A stretch of DNA of 64,000 nucleotides from Spirometra erinaceieuropaei (taxonomy: Eukaryota > Platyhelminthes > Cestoda > Diphyllobothriidea > Diphyllobothriidae), in NCBI GenBank assembly GCA_902702965.1, contig CACRXP010000606.1:44862-108861 (forward strand), in the 5' to 3' direction. The position numbers and the translations under genes are program-made. Below the pieces are notes generated by a model that saw only the letters and a list, made by a program, of their open reading frames with translations, had not been told where the DNA came from and searched no databases. Shown piece by piece: positions 20,561 through 32,599 of the stretch (the stretch's first letter is position 1; each line of letters opens with the position of its first letter).

Positions 20561-23217
20561 GAATGGTCTTATAACCAGCTTGTGGCCTGCCCGGAAGACG
20601 AAAATTGGCTAGGCTTGGTTCTGTAGCCCCACCAGAGCGATACTACATGGTTAGTTTTCTAAAAGAAATGTAGCAGATACGAATACGCTGACTACAAATG
20701 TCATCTACTTGCATCTCCCCTACCATTTTAATCCAGAGACTGACTGTGCCACGGGGGAAAAGTGCTTATACGCCAGCCTCGGTTACTTCAGGTATCAGTT
20801 CACACGGGCATCGCCGGCCTGCGTTCACTTTATTGTCTCAATCCAGCGAGCGGCTAAGTAGACCTGCTAATCGAATTGTTCGGACGGTGTAGAACTCCGT
20901 TGGTTCCACTACAGTGGCCATACAGTGCGAACCATTATGCGGTTGCTTCAGTGGAATTCCAGTTGTGACTGCGTCCTCCTTAACCTCTTAATCAAGCAAG
21001 TGGTCTTGTCGGGAGGAGGGTGTGTACACGCCGCCTTCACTCGCTTCCCTTCTCGTGATTCGACCTCTGCTTGCTCTCTCTTTCCCTTCTTAATCCAGCA
21101 AATGGCAAAGTCAGGTATGCTAATCAATATTATTCTAGTAAGCTAACCATAAGGTATCAATCAAGTGGGGCTGCAAAACCGAACCTCGTCGAAAATTCTG
21201 GTAGCTTTTTCGAACACTCTGTTAGAATGAAACTTACCATCCAGGTGACCAAATTTACATAGTGTCTGATAACCAAAACAATCAGTCTGCCTCCAGAACG
21301 GTCAGAGTCGGACGCAGCAAAAGATATTGTAACACTTAGAGAAGAGGGAGATCTAACATATGAAATTACCGATCCTGGTCAATCGGACGTCTCTTATCCC
21401 GTCCTGACATTGGGACGGACACATGATCTAACTGGCTAAGGTCTTACTAACTGACACACGTGGGTAGGAGAACTGCGAGTAATAATGAGTCTCCACGCAG
21501 GGTTGCAGTGGTGACCAGCGAGTCCTGGAAAAGCGAACACTGGAAAAATTTACAGAAATGGTGGGCGTACTCGCAACGGCTTAAAAGTGATGCCCTCGAC
21601 GTGAGATCGGGCGGAGGGGGAAGTGCCGTCACTTCACTTCCATTTCTCAACAGACGCTGCCCACATGAATTCTTACCTCCCGGAGACTCGGATCCATAAC
21701 CGTTCGGCGGTCGCGAACGTAGTGGATGCTGAAATGGTGACTTGCACATGAGTTACTTCTTAATGATAATAGACACGAGGTGCATCTACCACACTCTCTC
21801 CTTCCTCATTCACCTGGACTCGGTGTCAAGACTGAGTCCAGAGACCGAAAGCGCGATCGGGGGTCAGTGGCTGGCAAAGCTACAGATCCCGTCTGCGCGT
21901 GCCATGCGCGTGATGGTTTATGGTTCAATAGAAACAACAAAGGAGCGACTCGGATTCCGACTTAGTGGGAGTACCATAGAGGTCCCATCAATAAGGAGCC
22001 GTTGCAGCCTAACTCACGGTTCGGGGGAGAAGGAGGAGGACAGAGTTATTCTGTCAATTGGCAGCCCTCCAAGCCACGGCTTTTAGCACACCGAGGAGCA
22101 TTGAGGACGCATTAGTTTTTTTTACGGTGAAGAATTTGCGCTGAGTGAAGTGATGACGCAGTCCCCAGAATCCAGTCCACTCTCTCTCTCTCTTTCCAAT
22201 CCAAGGCACCAGTCGGCTGTCCGAGCCGGTCAGTCATCCGATACGCGGATTGAACAAAAGTAGCCGTCAAAGCCGGAGAGCTCGTCTGCGCGTGTTAAAC
22301 ACGAACTGGTCCCTGACATAACATACCGGGTTTCCATAAAAAGGAGTGGACGGCTTGAACCTCACATGTCTGATTGCCATGGTGGCTACATGGAGAGTGA
22401 ACTAAAGAACACCCCTCCCACCTTGCTGAGAGGTGCCCCTTACGTGTCTGTAGTGGTTGATGTGGGAGGGGTTCGTGTGTGGTGTATATTGGTGAGGAAG
22501 TTTGTGGTGATGGTGTTCGGCCTGAGGTGGTTTAGGGCAGGTTGGCATGGAGGTGCGTATGGATGAGTAGATAAAAGTGGAGGCTAAATGTGCGTGGAGC
22601 TGAGGCGAGTGCGGTGGGCCTATGTCGGGACACCGGGCTTTGGTAGGCCGGTCCCAATATGGTGGGCCCGCAAGCGACCAGTCAGGCCTATGCGTGATTT
22701 AATGATGCGATCGCAATAAGGATAGGTTGAGATTGAGTCAGCATTACTGACAGTGGGGGCTCTGCTGGTGGTGGTGGCGGTTGATGGGCATCGGGAGGGT
22801 TCACACCGCTGGGGGGAGGTTGTGACAGAGATGATGGAGATGATGGGTGGTGCTGGGGGGAGTGTGCTCGTCGGCGGCCATGATCGTTGTCGTCATGAAT
22901 GCCGTAGGGTCTGCGGCAGGTGTGACTATGGAGGGCGTTTGCGGGGGCTGTAGGTGGAGTTTTCGTTTCGTTACTACATTTGATCCCACTGTGTCTGACA
23001 AGAGTTGTCCGTGCACGGAATATCCGTAATCAGCAGGGAGAAGATGAGAGGTTTTGGGTGTTGGCGTTGTGGTTTGGAGGCTCTGAAGACTTGCGAGCCT
23101 TTCTCATGGCTTTGGCTGCGACGAGCCTCCCAGCCTCTTAGACTGCTGCTCCAGCCTTTGCGGCTCATCTTCAGGCTGGTCGACCCTAGGTGAGATTATC
23201 CCAGGTCTCCGAGTTGA
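20561..23217. other. Unassigned region
   Basis: Similar CCA..GCG(A)ATAC / CAGTGGCCATAC fragments occur around 20620-20960, hinting at an old tandem or dispersed repeat, and G/T-rich sequence spans 22430-22960. Short ORFs only; no gene, RT or RNA signal recognised. Confidence 0.3.
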
Positions 23218-23285
23218 TACTTGGGTTTCTTAAGGGAATTTTTCAGTGCTTTTGTAATGTCGTCTCTGTCCTCCATGTTGACGAT
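23218..23285 (+). repeat. 68-bp direct duplication, left copy
   Basis: Starts TACTTGGGTTTCTTAAGG and ends TCCATGTTGACGAT. The right copy at 24214-24280 lies immediately after the inverted-repeat element at 23286-24213. A few mismatches separate the two. Confidence 0.8.
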
Positions 23286-24213
23286 TAGTTAAGTAGGATT
23301 GTAAAACTAGTCAGCCTGAAACATAATTCTATAATAATTCAGTTATCTCAGGATGCCGACTTTCGAATGAACTTCTTTCCGGCTGCATGCAAAAACTACA
23401 CTCTGCAAAAAATGATTACTTTAGCAGCATTAATTTCTCTCATTAATTTTCGACGCTCCCTAACGTCCAATTGTATGTCATGGAAAACATGCATAAAATA
23501 CTCAGTCTTTTGCTTATTCGGTAGACAATTACGTCTTCTTCTAATTTTATACTCGAAGGATGGACATAATTCGGTTTTAAAAGAGTTCCTAATCGTGGGA
23601 CTTTTAAACACCTTGAAATGGCCGTTTATAAATCGTCATGTCTCTGCATTTACCAATGTGGCTTGTAAGGTTAAGAATATGGATCAAATTCACTGCTTAA
23701 TTTTATGAACCCTACATGGTCCGACTTTATTACTATAGAGCAATGTGGGCTTTTCCGTACGCGGAAAATATACGGCTTGTAGTTTGGAAATCCTTAATCC
23801 AAGTGTAGCGGTAGAGCGGGTTCAAAATTATTTGGTAATTGGAAAAGTCTTTGAAAACCAAATTACACCCTTACTTCGAGTATAAAATTGAAAGAAGACG
23901 TAATAATCTACCGAATGAACAAATGAGTGAATATTTTTATGCATGTTTTTTCATGACATATAATTGGACTTTTAGGAGCATCGAAAATAAGGGATAAAAA
24001 TGCATGCTACTTAAGTAGTCATTTTTACAGAGTGTGGTTTTTGCATACGACCGAAACGAATTTTGTTCAAAAGCTATTATCCCGAGATAACTGAAGTATT
24101 ATAGAATTATGTCGCAGGCTAACTAGTTTTACAACCCTACTTAATCAATCTTTTCCAAACGAAAACGCATTTCGGAATTTCGGTTGACATTTCAGGAGTT
24201 AGCTCACCTACTG
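23286..24213. mobile_element. Long-TIR TA-flanked element, copy d (left tip replaced)
   Basis: The right end is canonical: TTTCGGTTGACATTTCAGGA then GTTAGCTCACCTACTG and TA. The left arm starts internally at TAGTTAAGTAGGATTGTAAA, so the outer 55-60 bases of that terminal repeat are missing and are replaced by the 68-bp duplicate of the right flank. The remaining arms pair well (AACTTCTTTCCGGCTGCATG against CGACCGAAACGAA, and the TTTTCG..G.TCC blocks). No protein is encoded. Confidence 0.7.
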
Positions 24214-24280
24214 TACTTGGATTCTTAAGGGGACTTTTCAGTGCTTTGGTAATGTCGTCTCTGTCCTCCATGTTGACGAT
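24214..24280 (+). repeat. 68-bp direct duplication, right copy
   Basis: Starts TACTTGGATTCTTAAGGG and ends TCCATGTTGACGAT, and continues directly into CACTCCTTGCGACATCGCC, so this is the copy joined to the original flank. Its TA is the target dinucleotide of the element. Confidence 0.8.
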
Positions 24281-24599
24281 CACTCCTTGCGACATCGCCG
24301 CATAATAGCCATTCGACGGGGTGCTCGTCGTTAATTCGCACGGCGTGACCCCTCCATCGCAGTTGAATTTGCCCCAACATGACCGTGGATGCCGAGGATT
24401 TTGGCTAATTTCAGGAATCCCGTGTTGGAGACTCTGTCTTGTCACCTCAGCTTCAGTATCCTTGGGAGGCACCTGAGGTGGAAGTGATTAAGTTGCCTGG
24501 CTTATTTGATATAGACTTTCCATGGCTCCGCTCCGTAGAGCAGCGTCGTCACGACAACTGCCCTACACATCTTCAGTTTTATGCCCAGTTGGAATCCGT

Positions 24600-25600
24600 G
24601 GCGGTTTCAGACTGAGGGCTGTGGCCAGCCTAAGGCCTAATTGGCTTTGGAGATCCAGCGAGCCACTTCCTCGTCGATCTTGACCTTTCTTGAGATTGTA
24701 CCCTCAAGATATGCGGATTTGTTCGCTGATGTAAGCTCGGTTCCAGTGAAGTTGGTATAGGGTTCATTGAGATCCGGAGCTACAGCAGCCGCTACACGTC
24801 CTCCTCCCTTCAACGAGCAGTCATCCGCAAACAAGAGGTCGTGGAGGTTCGCCTTGATTACCGTCGAGGATTTTTTCAGACGATGTGCAATGATCAGTTT
24901 TTTGTTGGTTAGGTAGTTGATGTCTGTACCCGACAGCTCCTCACGATAGGCGTCCATCAGCATAGCAGAGAACGTGGGACTGAATAAAGCAAAGACTTCC
25001 TCTGCGATGTTGGATAACGAGGGGCCTCCCTGATTGTCACAGAGCTGTCGGCTTCCCTTGCGGATGTATACATGGAAGACGGTGACGTCTTGAGAGACTT
25101 ATCCTCGTCGCCAAATTTCTTGGAAAATTGGAGTCAGGTCGTCCAGCAGTCGAGGGTTGTCGTGCTTGTAGACTTCGGTCGGGATTTCATTGGATCCCGG
25201 GCCTTCCCACCTGACATCTGGTGCAAATCCTTGATTATTTTTGTGAAGGAAAGCGGAAGGTTGAGGTTATCGTTCGTTTCAACCTGTGGAGGAGTCAGTT
25301 GATGGAGGCGTCGGAGATTGTGCGTGGTCGATTAAGGACGTTTCTGAAGTACTTGTCCCACGATGTCGTTCCACATATCGAGGGCGACGCCAGCATCGCG
25401 TCCTCTTGATTTCGAAGGACAACTTCTGAGGAAGGTGTAGCCGGTTTCCACCTCATCCAGCTGATCCTGATTGGATAATCTGGTCTCGCTGAGAGCGGCG
25501 ATGTCCACCTTGACGCCAGTTCACAAACGACCAACGCTAGTTGCTCCGTGACTACCTTTCGTACCCCCTTCCTCGCAAGAGGAAAAGCAGTTGCAGTAGC
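24600..25600 (-). pseudogene. RTE/Jockey-like retrotransposon relic (endonuclease and RT parts)
   Basis: On the minus strand, 25560-25430 reads an AP-endonuclease segment (ALVVCELAS then the equivalent of SNQDQLDEVETGYTF). It is followed by pre-RT sequence (MWNDIVGQVLQKRP, LPLSFTKIIKDLHQM, GGKARDPMKS-like) to about 25060 and by the RT end LFADDCSLKGGGR and SAYLEGTISRKVKIDEEVA (24963-24637). Frames shift repeatedly and a large part of the palm is missing. Same family as 5525-6470. Confidence 0.6.
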
Positions 25601-25627
25601 TCTCACCGCAGGACTTTTAAAGCCGAA

Positions 25628-25684
25628 GGCAGGAGGAGGAGGAGGAGGAGGAGGAGGAAGAGGAGGAGGAGGAGGGGAAGGAGG
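25628..25684 (+). repeat. (GGA)n microsatellite
   Basis: AGGAGGAGG repeats with an interruption (GAAGAGG). Translating it gives meaningless poly-Pro on the other strand. Confidence 0.9.
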
Positions 25685-26138
25685 ATTGTGAAGAGTAGGA
25701 TAGTTATCGCTTGTGGGCAGACACACACATACCGTATACTTTCATCCGGTTTAGTTCACAGGTCGGGACGGTTACAGGGCTTTGGCTCCCAGACAGACCC
25801 TATATTCGGGGCCAGAGATGAGGATTGGGTGCCATTTAGGGACCGCGGAGGGCAGCCACCACCTGCCTGAGGCAAATGATGCGACCTGCTACAGCCCACA
25901 CGGTGTACCCCCTTACTGGACACCACTGAGGGCCCGTTCGAATGACTGAAACTGCAAGCTATGCCAACACTTGGGAGTAGTTCCAGTTAGTGCTTTCAGT
26001 CAAGCTTATATTCTTGGGCCAGTAAACTGGCATAGGTACGCGCAAAAGTTCAGCATGCGTTCGCTCATTAAAGCAAGCTGGAAGGTTGCAGACGGCAGTA
26101 CCGGGAAGCGGGATGATCTACCTCAGGGACACGGACAT

Positions 26139-26213
26139 GACTCTGTTGCGCAACGGTTGCGCTTCTGACTCCACGCCGGAAGGTTGCGTGTTCATGTCAC
26201 GTCGGGGTCACCA
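26139..26213 (+). tRNA. tRNA-Trp-like sequence with genome-encoded CCA (probable retro-copy)
   Basis: 72 bases fold as a tRNA. The acceptor strand GACTCTG pairs with CGGGGTC, the D-arm is GCGC..GCGC, the anticodon arm is TCTGA-CTCCACG-CCGGA with anticodon CCA, and the T-arm is CGTG/CACG. The backbone (GCGCAACGG, TCTGACTCCA, AAGGTTGCGTGTTC, CACGTCGGGGTCA) is that of eukaryotic tRNA-Trp. CCA follows the discriminator A at 26211-26213. Eukaryotic tRNA genes do not encode CCA, so this is likely a reverse-transcribed tRNA or the head of a tRNA-derived SINE. The T-loop TTCATGT departs from TTCGAAT, which weakens it as a functional gene. Confidence 0.6.
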
Positions 26214-28825
26214 ACGTAGGTAATAAACCGGTCTATCGCGAGTAGAAGTAGAGAGAACAGAGGTAGCCGCAGGGGTGCAACGTGACGATAACTTGATATT
26301 GAGAGTCGCGTCAAAGGTTTTGTTACAGATCGTATCATTGGCGCACTAAAAGAAAACGCTTTTTCGCGTCACTACAGACTCATCACAGACTCGTAGGGTT
26401 GATATTTTGACAAAAATGTCTTCACAAGTAAATAAAACTCAGTTGGTCACATGCTCCACCACCAGGTTAGTTGAACTAATTACGAAACAAGTCGTTTGAG
26501 AAATTCGCTGAATTTTATAAAAGCGTGCACGACAGGACAGATGAGACTGCACCTTCAAAATGCGATGGTTTTCATCAGTGCAAGATGGCCAGGGATTGGT
26601 AGAAGATGAATGAAAAGTCTTACCGCAGTACTGTTGAAAACAAAAATTCTCCCTGCCGCACGGACGAGACGAATGCCCGACTCGTATTTTCGGGTCAGAA
26701 TCGACAACCTTGAAAGGGGAAATTATCCGTAAGTAAGGGATGTATTGTACTGCACAAACATAAAATGACATGTGTTTCTGAGGCTAACATTGAGAGTTTG
26801 AGATAATTAGTATGTGAATTTAGGGTAAAGTACGGAATTTAACAAGGACTCGCCAATGAATGCGACTGCCCAACGACGATTATATCAAAGTGCGAATTCC
26901 TTTTCACCTCGAAGTTTTCTGGTCTGACGACGGAGGGTAGTGCTAAAACTGTAAATGCAGATATGTAGGTCGAAAGTTTCAAGCATGTGGTTGCCTTTAA
27001 TTAACTATTCGTCTTGACATTAACCCACCTCTGCCACTTTGGCACTTTCCATACCTCTCTTCCCCCTCCCCCTCTCTTCCACCTCCTCCCTCCATCATCT
27101 ACCTTTGAGGAAGGGTGCAACTTTAGTGTCTCGATTGTGCCTTTTTGAGTTTTGTTCAAGTGACTCTTCAGGATTGCACCTTCTAAAAGTCGATATTTAG
27201 GTCAATAATTCAGGTAGAAAGGATCCGTTGAATATATGCGTACTGTCGTAAGATTACATAACACAACAAGAGATGTTCGGATTGATCTTAGTGACCACAT
27301 CTCTATCCTCCCTGTAAAGTACTTTTTCATGGGGAATTCTTCTTTGGACCGCGTTCGATTTGTAATTCCCGTTTCTAAGAATCTCGAGTTAAAAGTGCTC
27401 CGCGTTTGTCTGTTCGCGCTAACATGCGGACAACAAAGGTCTCCAGGTTCGAGAGGTGGGAGTTACAACCCATCCGGCTGGGCCGCGCACGTCTCGTGAT
27501 CAAGTGTGAAGGTCATTGCATCCAATAACCAGGTCAGCCCCACAAATCCGAAACTGACGACAGATCACAGCCTAAAAACTGGCCAATAAAAGTGCAGTTT
27601 GTCTTCGTTTGTGTTTTAGCCGCCTACTCCCTCCCACTAATCTTCCCAGGAAGTAATAACTTCATTGTTTTTTTAAAAAGGCCGGACCCTAGGTTTGAGA
27701 ATACAGAAAAGAAAATGGAAAAGTACTGCAGGCTTAAATAGGCATTGTGAATGTATTAGCTAATGTACTGCGTATAGATTTTTTGATACAAAGGCCTATC
27801 AACTAATAAACTTATTGGCAAGAAGTGTCTGCTTACATAGTAACAGCGAGAGAACCGCAACATCCGTGAAAAAATCGGCCATTTGACCTCCTGGTCTACA
27901 AATTGAGGGATGTTTGCTTGAGTGGCAGAAGCTCTTGCAGCAGTAGCAGTCGGACAGAAGGAGTCTAGTAAAAAATCAATATTCTTGGTTAGCTGATTAC
28001 TGTCATCCTCGTCGAATGTGGTTTTGAAGATGTCTAGGATTGAATTGAAACAGGTATAGACGAGTGATACTTACAGTCGACACGAGGAAGGGTGGTGAGG
28101 TGCAAAACCGTCTGCGCCACGGATATTTATATGAGACAGAAAAGAGCTTGCTGTCGACAAACATCATCCTCCCCGCGTAGGCGAACTCAAAATAAGACCC
28201 TTTCTGAGTCCGCCCCCCTCCCCCAGATTTGGAAAGTAGGATGTGAACTCAGCGACCAATACTGTGACTGAAAGTGGTAAACATTCATGGCAACAGAAAG
28301 AATGGAGGCGGTTAGTCTTCTGGAGAATGACTACCCTGCAACGAAAAGCCTGTACAACTGAGAGGCTTACTTTTTCTGGTTTTCATTGACTCTACTCTCG
28401 GGTCGTACTCAAGCAAAAACCCCCAGAGGGAAGATGTTCTTTGCTTAATGTTCTTCCTCACCGGAAACCCATCCCACGGCAAATTACATCATATATCTTT
28501 CCTTCAGAGTCAGACGCACTTTTTCTTTAATCATCTACTGGGCCCTGCTGCGGTACGAAAAATCGATACAGACATTCAAAGATGGAGCGCACACTGCTTA
28601 TGAAAAAATCTGTCAGGGGAAAAGCTTGGGAAGCTTCTTTTATCATCGGGAATATTTGTAAATCGAAGAAAAACTGGGGTGGGACAAAGAGGCAGCACTT
28701 CTAGTAGGAAGCTGAGACGACAAACATGCCAGACTTCGGGGGGTTCCAAACTGTGTAGGTAAATTTATCGACACCAAACTTCGAAGGATTAGGATACCGC
28801 ACATTGAGTCGAGTACCCAAGCCCA
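26214..28825. other. Unassigned region
   Basis: About 2.6 kb without recognised genes. Pyrimidine-rich runs occur at 27055-27105 and short ORFs on both strands lack family resemblance. No repeat matches to the rest of the window were noticed. Confidence 0.3.
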
Positions 28826-28827
28826 GG

Positions 28828-28918
28828 TTTGGGTGCGTCTGAGGTTCGAACCCGTGTTCTTTTGCTTAGTAAACTTTAGGAAGTCCAACGCTCCAGTTAT
28901 TGAATTACAGGCTCCTTA
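28828..28918 (-). repeat. tRNA-derived SINE-like head
   Basis: The minus strand has GGAGCCTGTAATTCAATAAC near the A-box position and a perfect B-box core GGGTTCGAACCTC (28838-28850), about 55 bases apart as in tRNA promoters. The putative anticodon arm does not fold well, so I call it SINE-like rather than a tRNA gene. Confidence 0.35.
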
Positions 28919-29059
28919 TTCTGTCAGTTGCGAACTGGAATATTAGCCGTGTTAGAAATGCAACCACCGGTAGGATTACGGGACGTGCTAATTTCTTGTT
29001 GTTTTGAAACTCGATGTAGAACCCCGCAGGCGGTCGCACAGTGACTAGTAAATACATGC

Positions 29060-30330
29060 CTGGCGTACAGTGAGAATCACTCCCATCCCTAAAAAGCCTG
29101 CAAACTTTGGTCCTAAATCTTTTCACCCAATTGCCTGCTCCTCTGCAATACTAAAGCTTGCTGAAAGAGTTGACCTAGATATCATAAAGCCTTTTTCTTC
29201 CAGTTTTTCCGACCCCTTATAATTTGCATACAAAGCTAAACGGAGTACTTTAGATGCTGTCGCTCTTGTGGTCCGCTTTGCTCTAAAAGCATTAGACAAG
29301 GGTTGCCGCGAGCATGCGTGCGCTTTTCTTGATTACTCCTCCGCCTTCAATACCGTCCCACGCTCTCTTCTCCTTTCCAAAACCTCCGCATGCGGCTCTC
29401 CAGGCTGGGTCGTCTCTTGGCTGAGCGATTATTTTACCTTCCGCACCCAATTTGTCCAATCTGGCAAGCGGAAATCTTCAACCCTTCCCAAGGACTGCGG
29501 TGTTCTTCAAGGTTCCATTCTATCCCCTCACCTTTTCTCCTTCCACACTGATGATCTCAGGTCCCCTAATGACTGTCTTCTGGTCAAGTATGCTGACGAT
29601 GTGGTTGTTGGACACCCTCTCAAAAGTCAGACACACCTCCGGTCTCTAAAGGATGGCCTAAACCATGTCCTAGCCTGGTCGGAGGAAAATGGTCTCCTAA
29701 TTAACAACCAAAAATCCGTTCAGTGTATTTTTCGACTGCGGCCCTCTCCTAACCCTGATTCCTCTGAAATTCTTCCTAACGAAGTATCCTCTTTCAGGTA
29801 TCTCGGCGTTACTTTGTCCTCAAATCTTTCTTGTTCCCTCCATATTGAGTCCCTATTTATTAAAGTTCGTAAACTTTTTTACTACATTCGTCGTTTACCT
29901 TCCTACCGCACACCTCAACCCTTAGTCTGGCGATTCATTGATGCCTGCATTCTTCCTCTTATCCTATACTGTTCTCCTGTCGTTTTTCCTGCTTTGTTAA
30001 AAAAGGATCTTTTAATTTTGAAACGAATCCTCCGCATGCTCTCTTCTGCTGCTGGCGTTTCTTATATTTTTTTTAGTTGACACTATCTTACAATGACACT
30101 TCAATGCGGTCAAGCAATTTGTTGATCGAATTCTAGATGACGTTGCCCATCCCCTACATTCCGTTCTCATGTCTGCCAAGTCTTCCCGCCCGATGCGCCG
30201 CAACTTCCGTCTTATATCCTGTCGCACATCGGCTTATCGAGCATCCGTATTGCCATTCCTAGCGCGCTATCTTACGTGCGAAGAGACAGAAATACAGAAG
30301 TTAAGACTTGAACTATCCCCATAATAATCG
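29060..30330 (+). pseudogene. Non-LTR reverse transcriptase relic (third family)
   Basis: From 29070 the plus strand reads RITPIPKKPANFGPKSFHPI, LAERVDLDIIKPF, a stop, FAYKAKRSTLDAVAL, then the long frame 29268-30080. That frame carries CAFLDYSSAFNTVPRSLLLS, GVLQGSILSPHLFSFHTDDL, KYADDVVVGHP, SFRYLGVTLSSNLSCSLHIE and a C-terminal LPLILYCSPVVFPALL. A frameshift near 30075 moves the end into another frame (KQFVDRILDDVAHPLHSVLM... to about 30330). The RT motifs and YADD are intact, but the stop near 29220 and the late frameshift make it defective. Distinct from the CR1 copies. Confidence 0.75.
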
Positions 30331-30445
30331 TTTCTTTGTGTTAAACTTTGACTCTTGAATAATCTATTAACTTATTTACTGCCTATAGTGAATGGAGCCA
30401 ACTTTTTGCTGAAAACTTTGAACATATGATTTCAAAATAAAGCGC

Positions 30446-30782
30446 NNNNNNNNNNNNNNNNNNNNNNNNNNNNNNNNNNNNNNNNNNNNNNNNNNNNNNN
30501 NNNNNNNNNNNNNNNNNNNNNNNNNNNNNNNNNNNNNNNNNNNNNNNNNNNNNNNNNNNNNNNNNNNNNNNNNNNNNNNNNNNNNNNNNNNNNNNNNNNN
30601 NNNNNNNNNNNNNNNNNNNNNNNNNNNNNNNNNNNNNNNNNNNNNNNNNNNNNNNNNNNNNNNNNNNNNNNNNNNNNNNNNNNNNNNNNNNNNNNNNNNN
30701 NNNNNNNNNNNNNNNNNNNNNNNNNNNNNNNNNNNNNNNNNNNNNNNNNNNNNNNNNNNNNNNNNNNNNNNNNNNNNNNNNN
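30446..30782. other. Assembly gap (337 N)
   Basis: A run of N. The right edge is a long CT repeat, the likely cause of the assembly break. ORFs drawn through it are artefacts. Confidence 0.99.

Positions 30783-30839
<57 letters not shown>
30783..30839 (+). repeat. (CT)n microsatellite at gap edge
   Basis: 28 uninterrupted CT units, truncated on the left by the gap. Confidence 0.95.
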
Positions 30840-30842
<3 letters not shown>

Positions 30843-30844
30843 AA

Positions 30845-31982
30845 CCACGCAATCTGGCGTGGGCGTCGGCAGCGACAGTTGTATTCTAAAGACGGAGTTG
30901 GTAGAAAATATCAAGGATGAGGAATGTTATTGTTTTTCAGAAGAACTGCATTGGGGAAGAAGAGTTTAGGGGAGAGAGGTAGACTACTCTTCGTGAAACA
31001 GACTGCAAAAGACAACAACAGATAGGAAGTTGCCACGCCAGAAGGGACTTGTAAAAACACGTCGACGCAGTATGCCACCGTGCTCGCACGTTGAGCTTTG
31101 CGTGAGGGTCAACTCTGGAATATCGATTCGTCGGTTCGCCGATTCGTGTAACCCTAGCACCAAGTGATCGTGCAGTTGCATTGGTGAGTGGATGTACGCT
31201 GAGCGACTGCGTTGGCAGAATAATCATATTCAAGCCATCTGGCGCGGCACCTCATTGGACATCGAGAATTAACTGGTTAGGAGGCTCACACAGACCTCAA
31301 GATCACTGACCGGGGCACTAAAAATCTCAATAGCCTCCCTGTTGTTATTCAGCCAAATCCTTCTTTATTTTGAGCAAAACTCTCTCCGTAGGAATGCGGG
31401 TGATTCATAACGTGTCTCAGTGGGCAGTATCTTGAAATTTTCAGAGGCAAACAAATACTGACTTAAGATGTACTCCTCTTCCCACCGTAAATGTCTCTTG
31501 TTCAGTTTCGAAAAGGATGACAAAAACGTACTACGACAGTAGCTCAAGATGATATTTAGAATGTGGACTTGCCATGTCGTTTTCTGTGCGTTTAGTTTAA
31601 GTCGAACAGGCTATCTTTGGAGCGTAACGTCATGAGGGGAGTAGAGGACCAGTTTTATGAGTCACACCCTGTACTCTATCGGTTCCAGTCTACACGGAAC
31701 CTTCTAGGGCGGACGATGCGGAACACTAAAACAAACTTGTGAGCTTAAACGTTTCGGTTGCTTTAACGATTGAAAGTGCAATGACAGAGTTACTCGGATG
31801 CCCTGGTAGGGCTATTCCATTGGGCTCGATAGTAATTTTCCTATCGTTAATATTGTCGGGCTGGTTACCTTCATTTCCTTGAAGAATCCATGAAACTGAT
31901 TAGTTGTCACACACTGGAAGACAAATCCAGAGGCGCAAATGTCGGCCTTCGTGAGTGACACACTGACAAATAATGGTAAGGA
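30845..31982 (-). repeat. Dispersed repeat family L, copy 2 (inverted)
   Basis: The reverse complement is co-linear with 11675-12785 over its full length. Its end abuts the CT microsatellite, and similarity stops there. The minus frame 31233-30937 contains ARWHTASTCFYKSLLAW, the same peptide region as in copy 1. Confidence 0.6.
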
Positions 31983-32400
31983 TCGAGTGAGGGCCCCCAA
32001 GCATCTGTGGCATATAGAGTATACCTACTATACTTATTTAAGTTGGTTTTAGTCCGACACGATTATTTCGGTTTGGTATTTCATCGTACAAGGTTGGGTC
32101 GTCTGTTGTAGACGGTCTGGTTGATTATCTACAATGACCCCAGCTGGGAGAGTTGAGAAGTGGTCGTGGTAAACACTTAATGTTTATTTTTTAACTGTCC
32201 TGCTTAATTTTGGTTGCTATATGTCAGCGCATGAAAACTTTTCCGCCAAAAAAACGAATTCGCCGGTTATCTATACCTATTTTGCCATTTCTCTATGCAT
32301 ACCTAGACCCCGCCCGGAAAACCCCTTTTACCACCTTTTCCCGTAAGTCAGGCACCTTCGGCTGGTCATATGTGTTTGGAATCCTTCACCCGATCATTAC
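31983..32400. other. Unassigned stretch
   Basis: No gene or repeat recognised. AT-rich at the left, more GC-rich toward 32300. Confidence 0.3.
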
Positions 32401-32456
32401 CCACGGTGGGATCACAACTGGTTCGAAAAACGCCCTATTCATGTTGGTCCTCGTGC

Positions 32457-32590
32457 GTTCTAGAACATTCCACCCAATGGTGTGCTAGTTGTTGAGGGCG
32501 TTCTAGAACGTTCCTGCTCATGGCATGGTGGTCGCGGATCCGCCACGCGTGCGCGAGAATCCTCCCGCGGAAACGTCTGGAATGTTCGAC
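32457..32590. promoter_or_regulatory. Cluster of heat-shock-element-like motifs in a CpG-rich patch
   Basis: Two perfect three-unit motifs of the form TTCnnGAAnnTTC occur at 32458-32470 (TTCTAGAACATTC) and 32501-32513 (TTCTAGAACGTTC). A weaker inverted pair GAATGTTC lies at 32580-32587 with another GAA at 32570. Alternating TTC/GAA units are the binding site of heat-shock factor in eukaryotes. The surrounding 32500-32700 is CpG-rich. No heat-shock gene is visible nearby, so the target, if any, is unknown. Confidence 0.4.
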
Positions 32591-32599
32591 CAGCCATTG

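Noticed and set aside
25295..25726. Proline-rich 143-aa ORF
   Set aside because: The proline run is the (GGA)n microsatellite read in reverse, and the remainder is out-of-frame endonuclease relic.
30383..30914. ORFs across the N gap with Arg-Glu repeats
   Set aside because: They translate a (CT)n microsatellite and unknown bases; no real protein.
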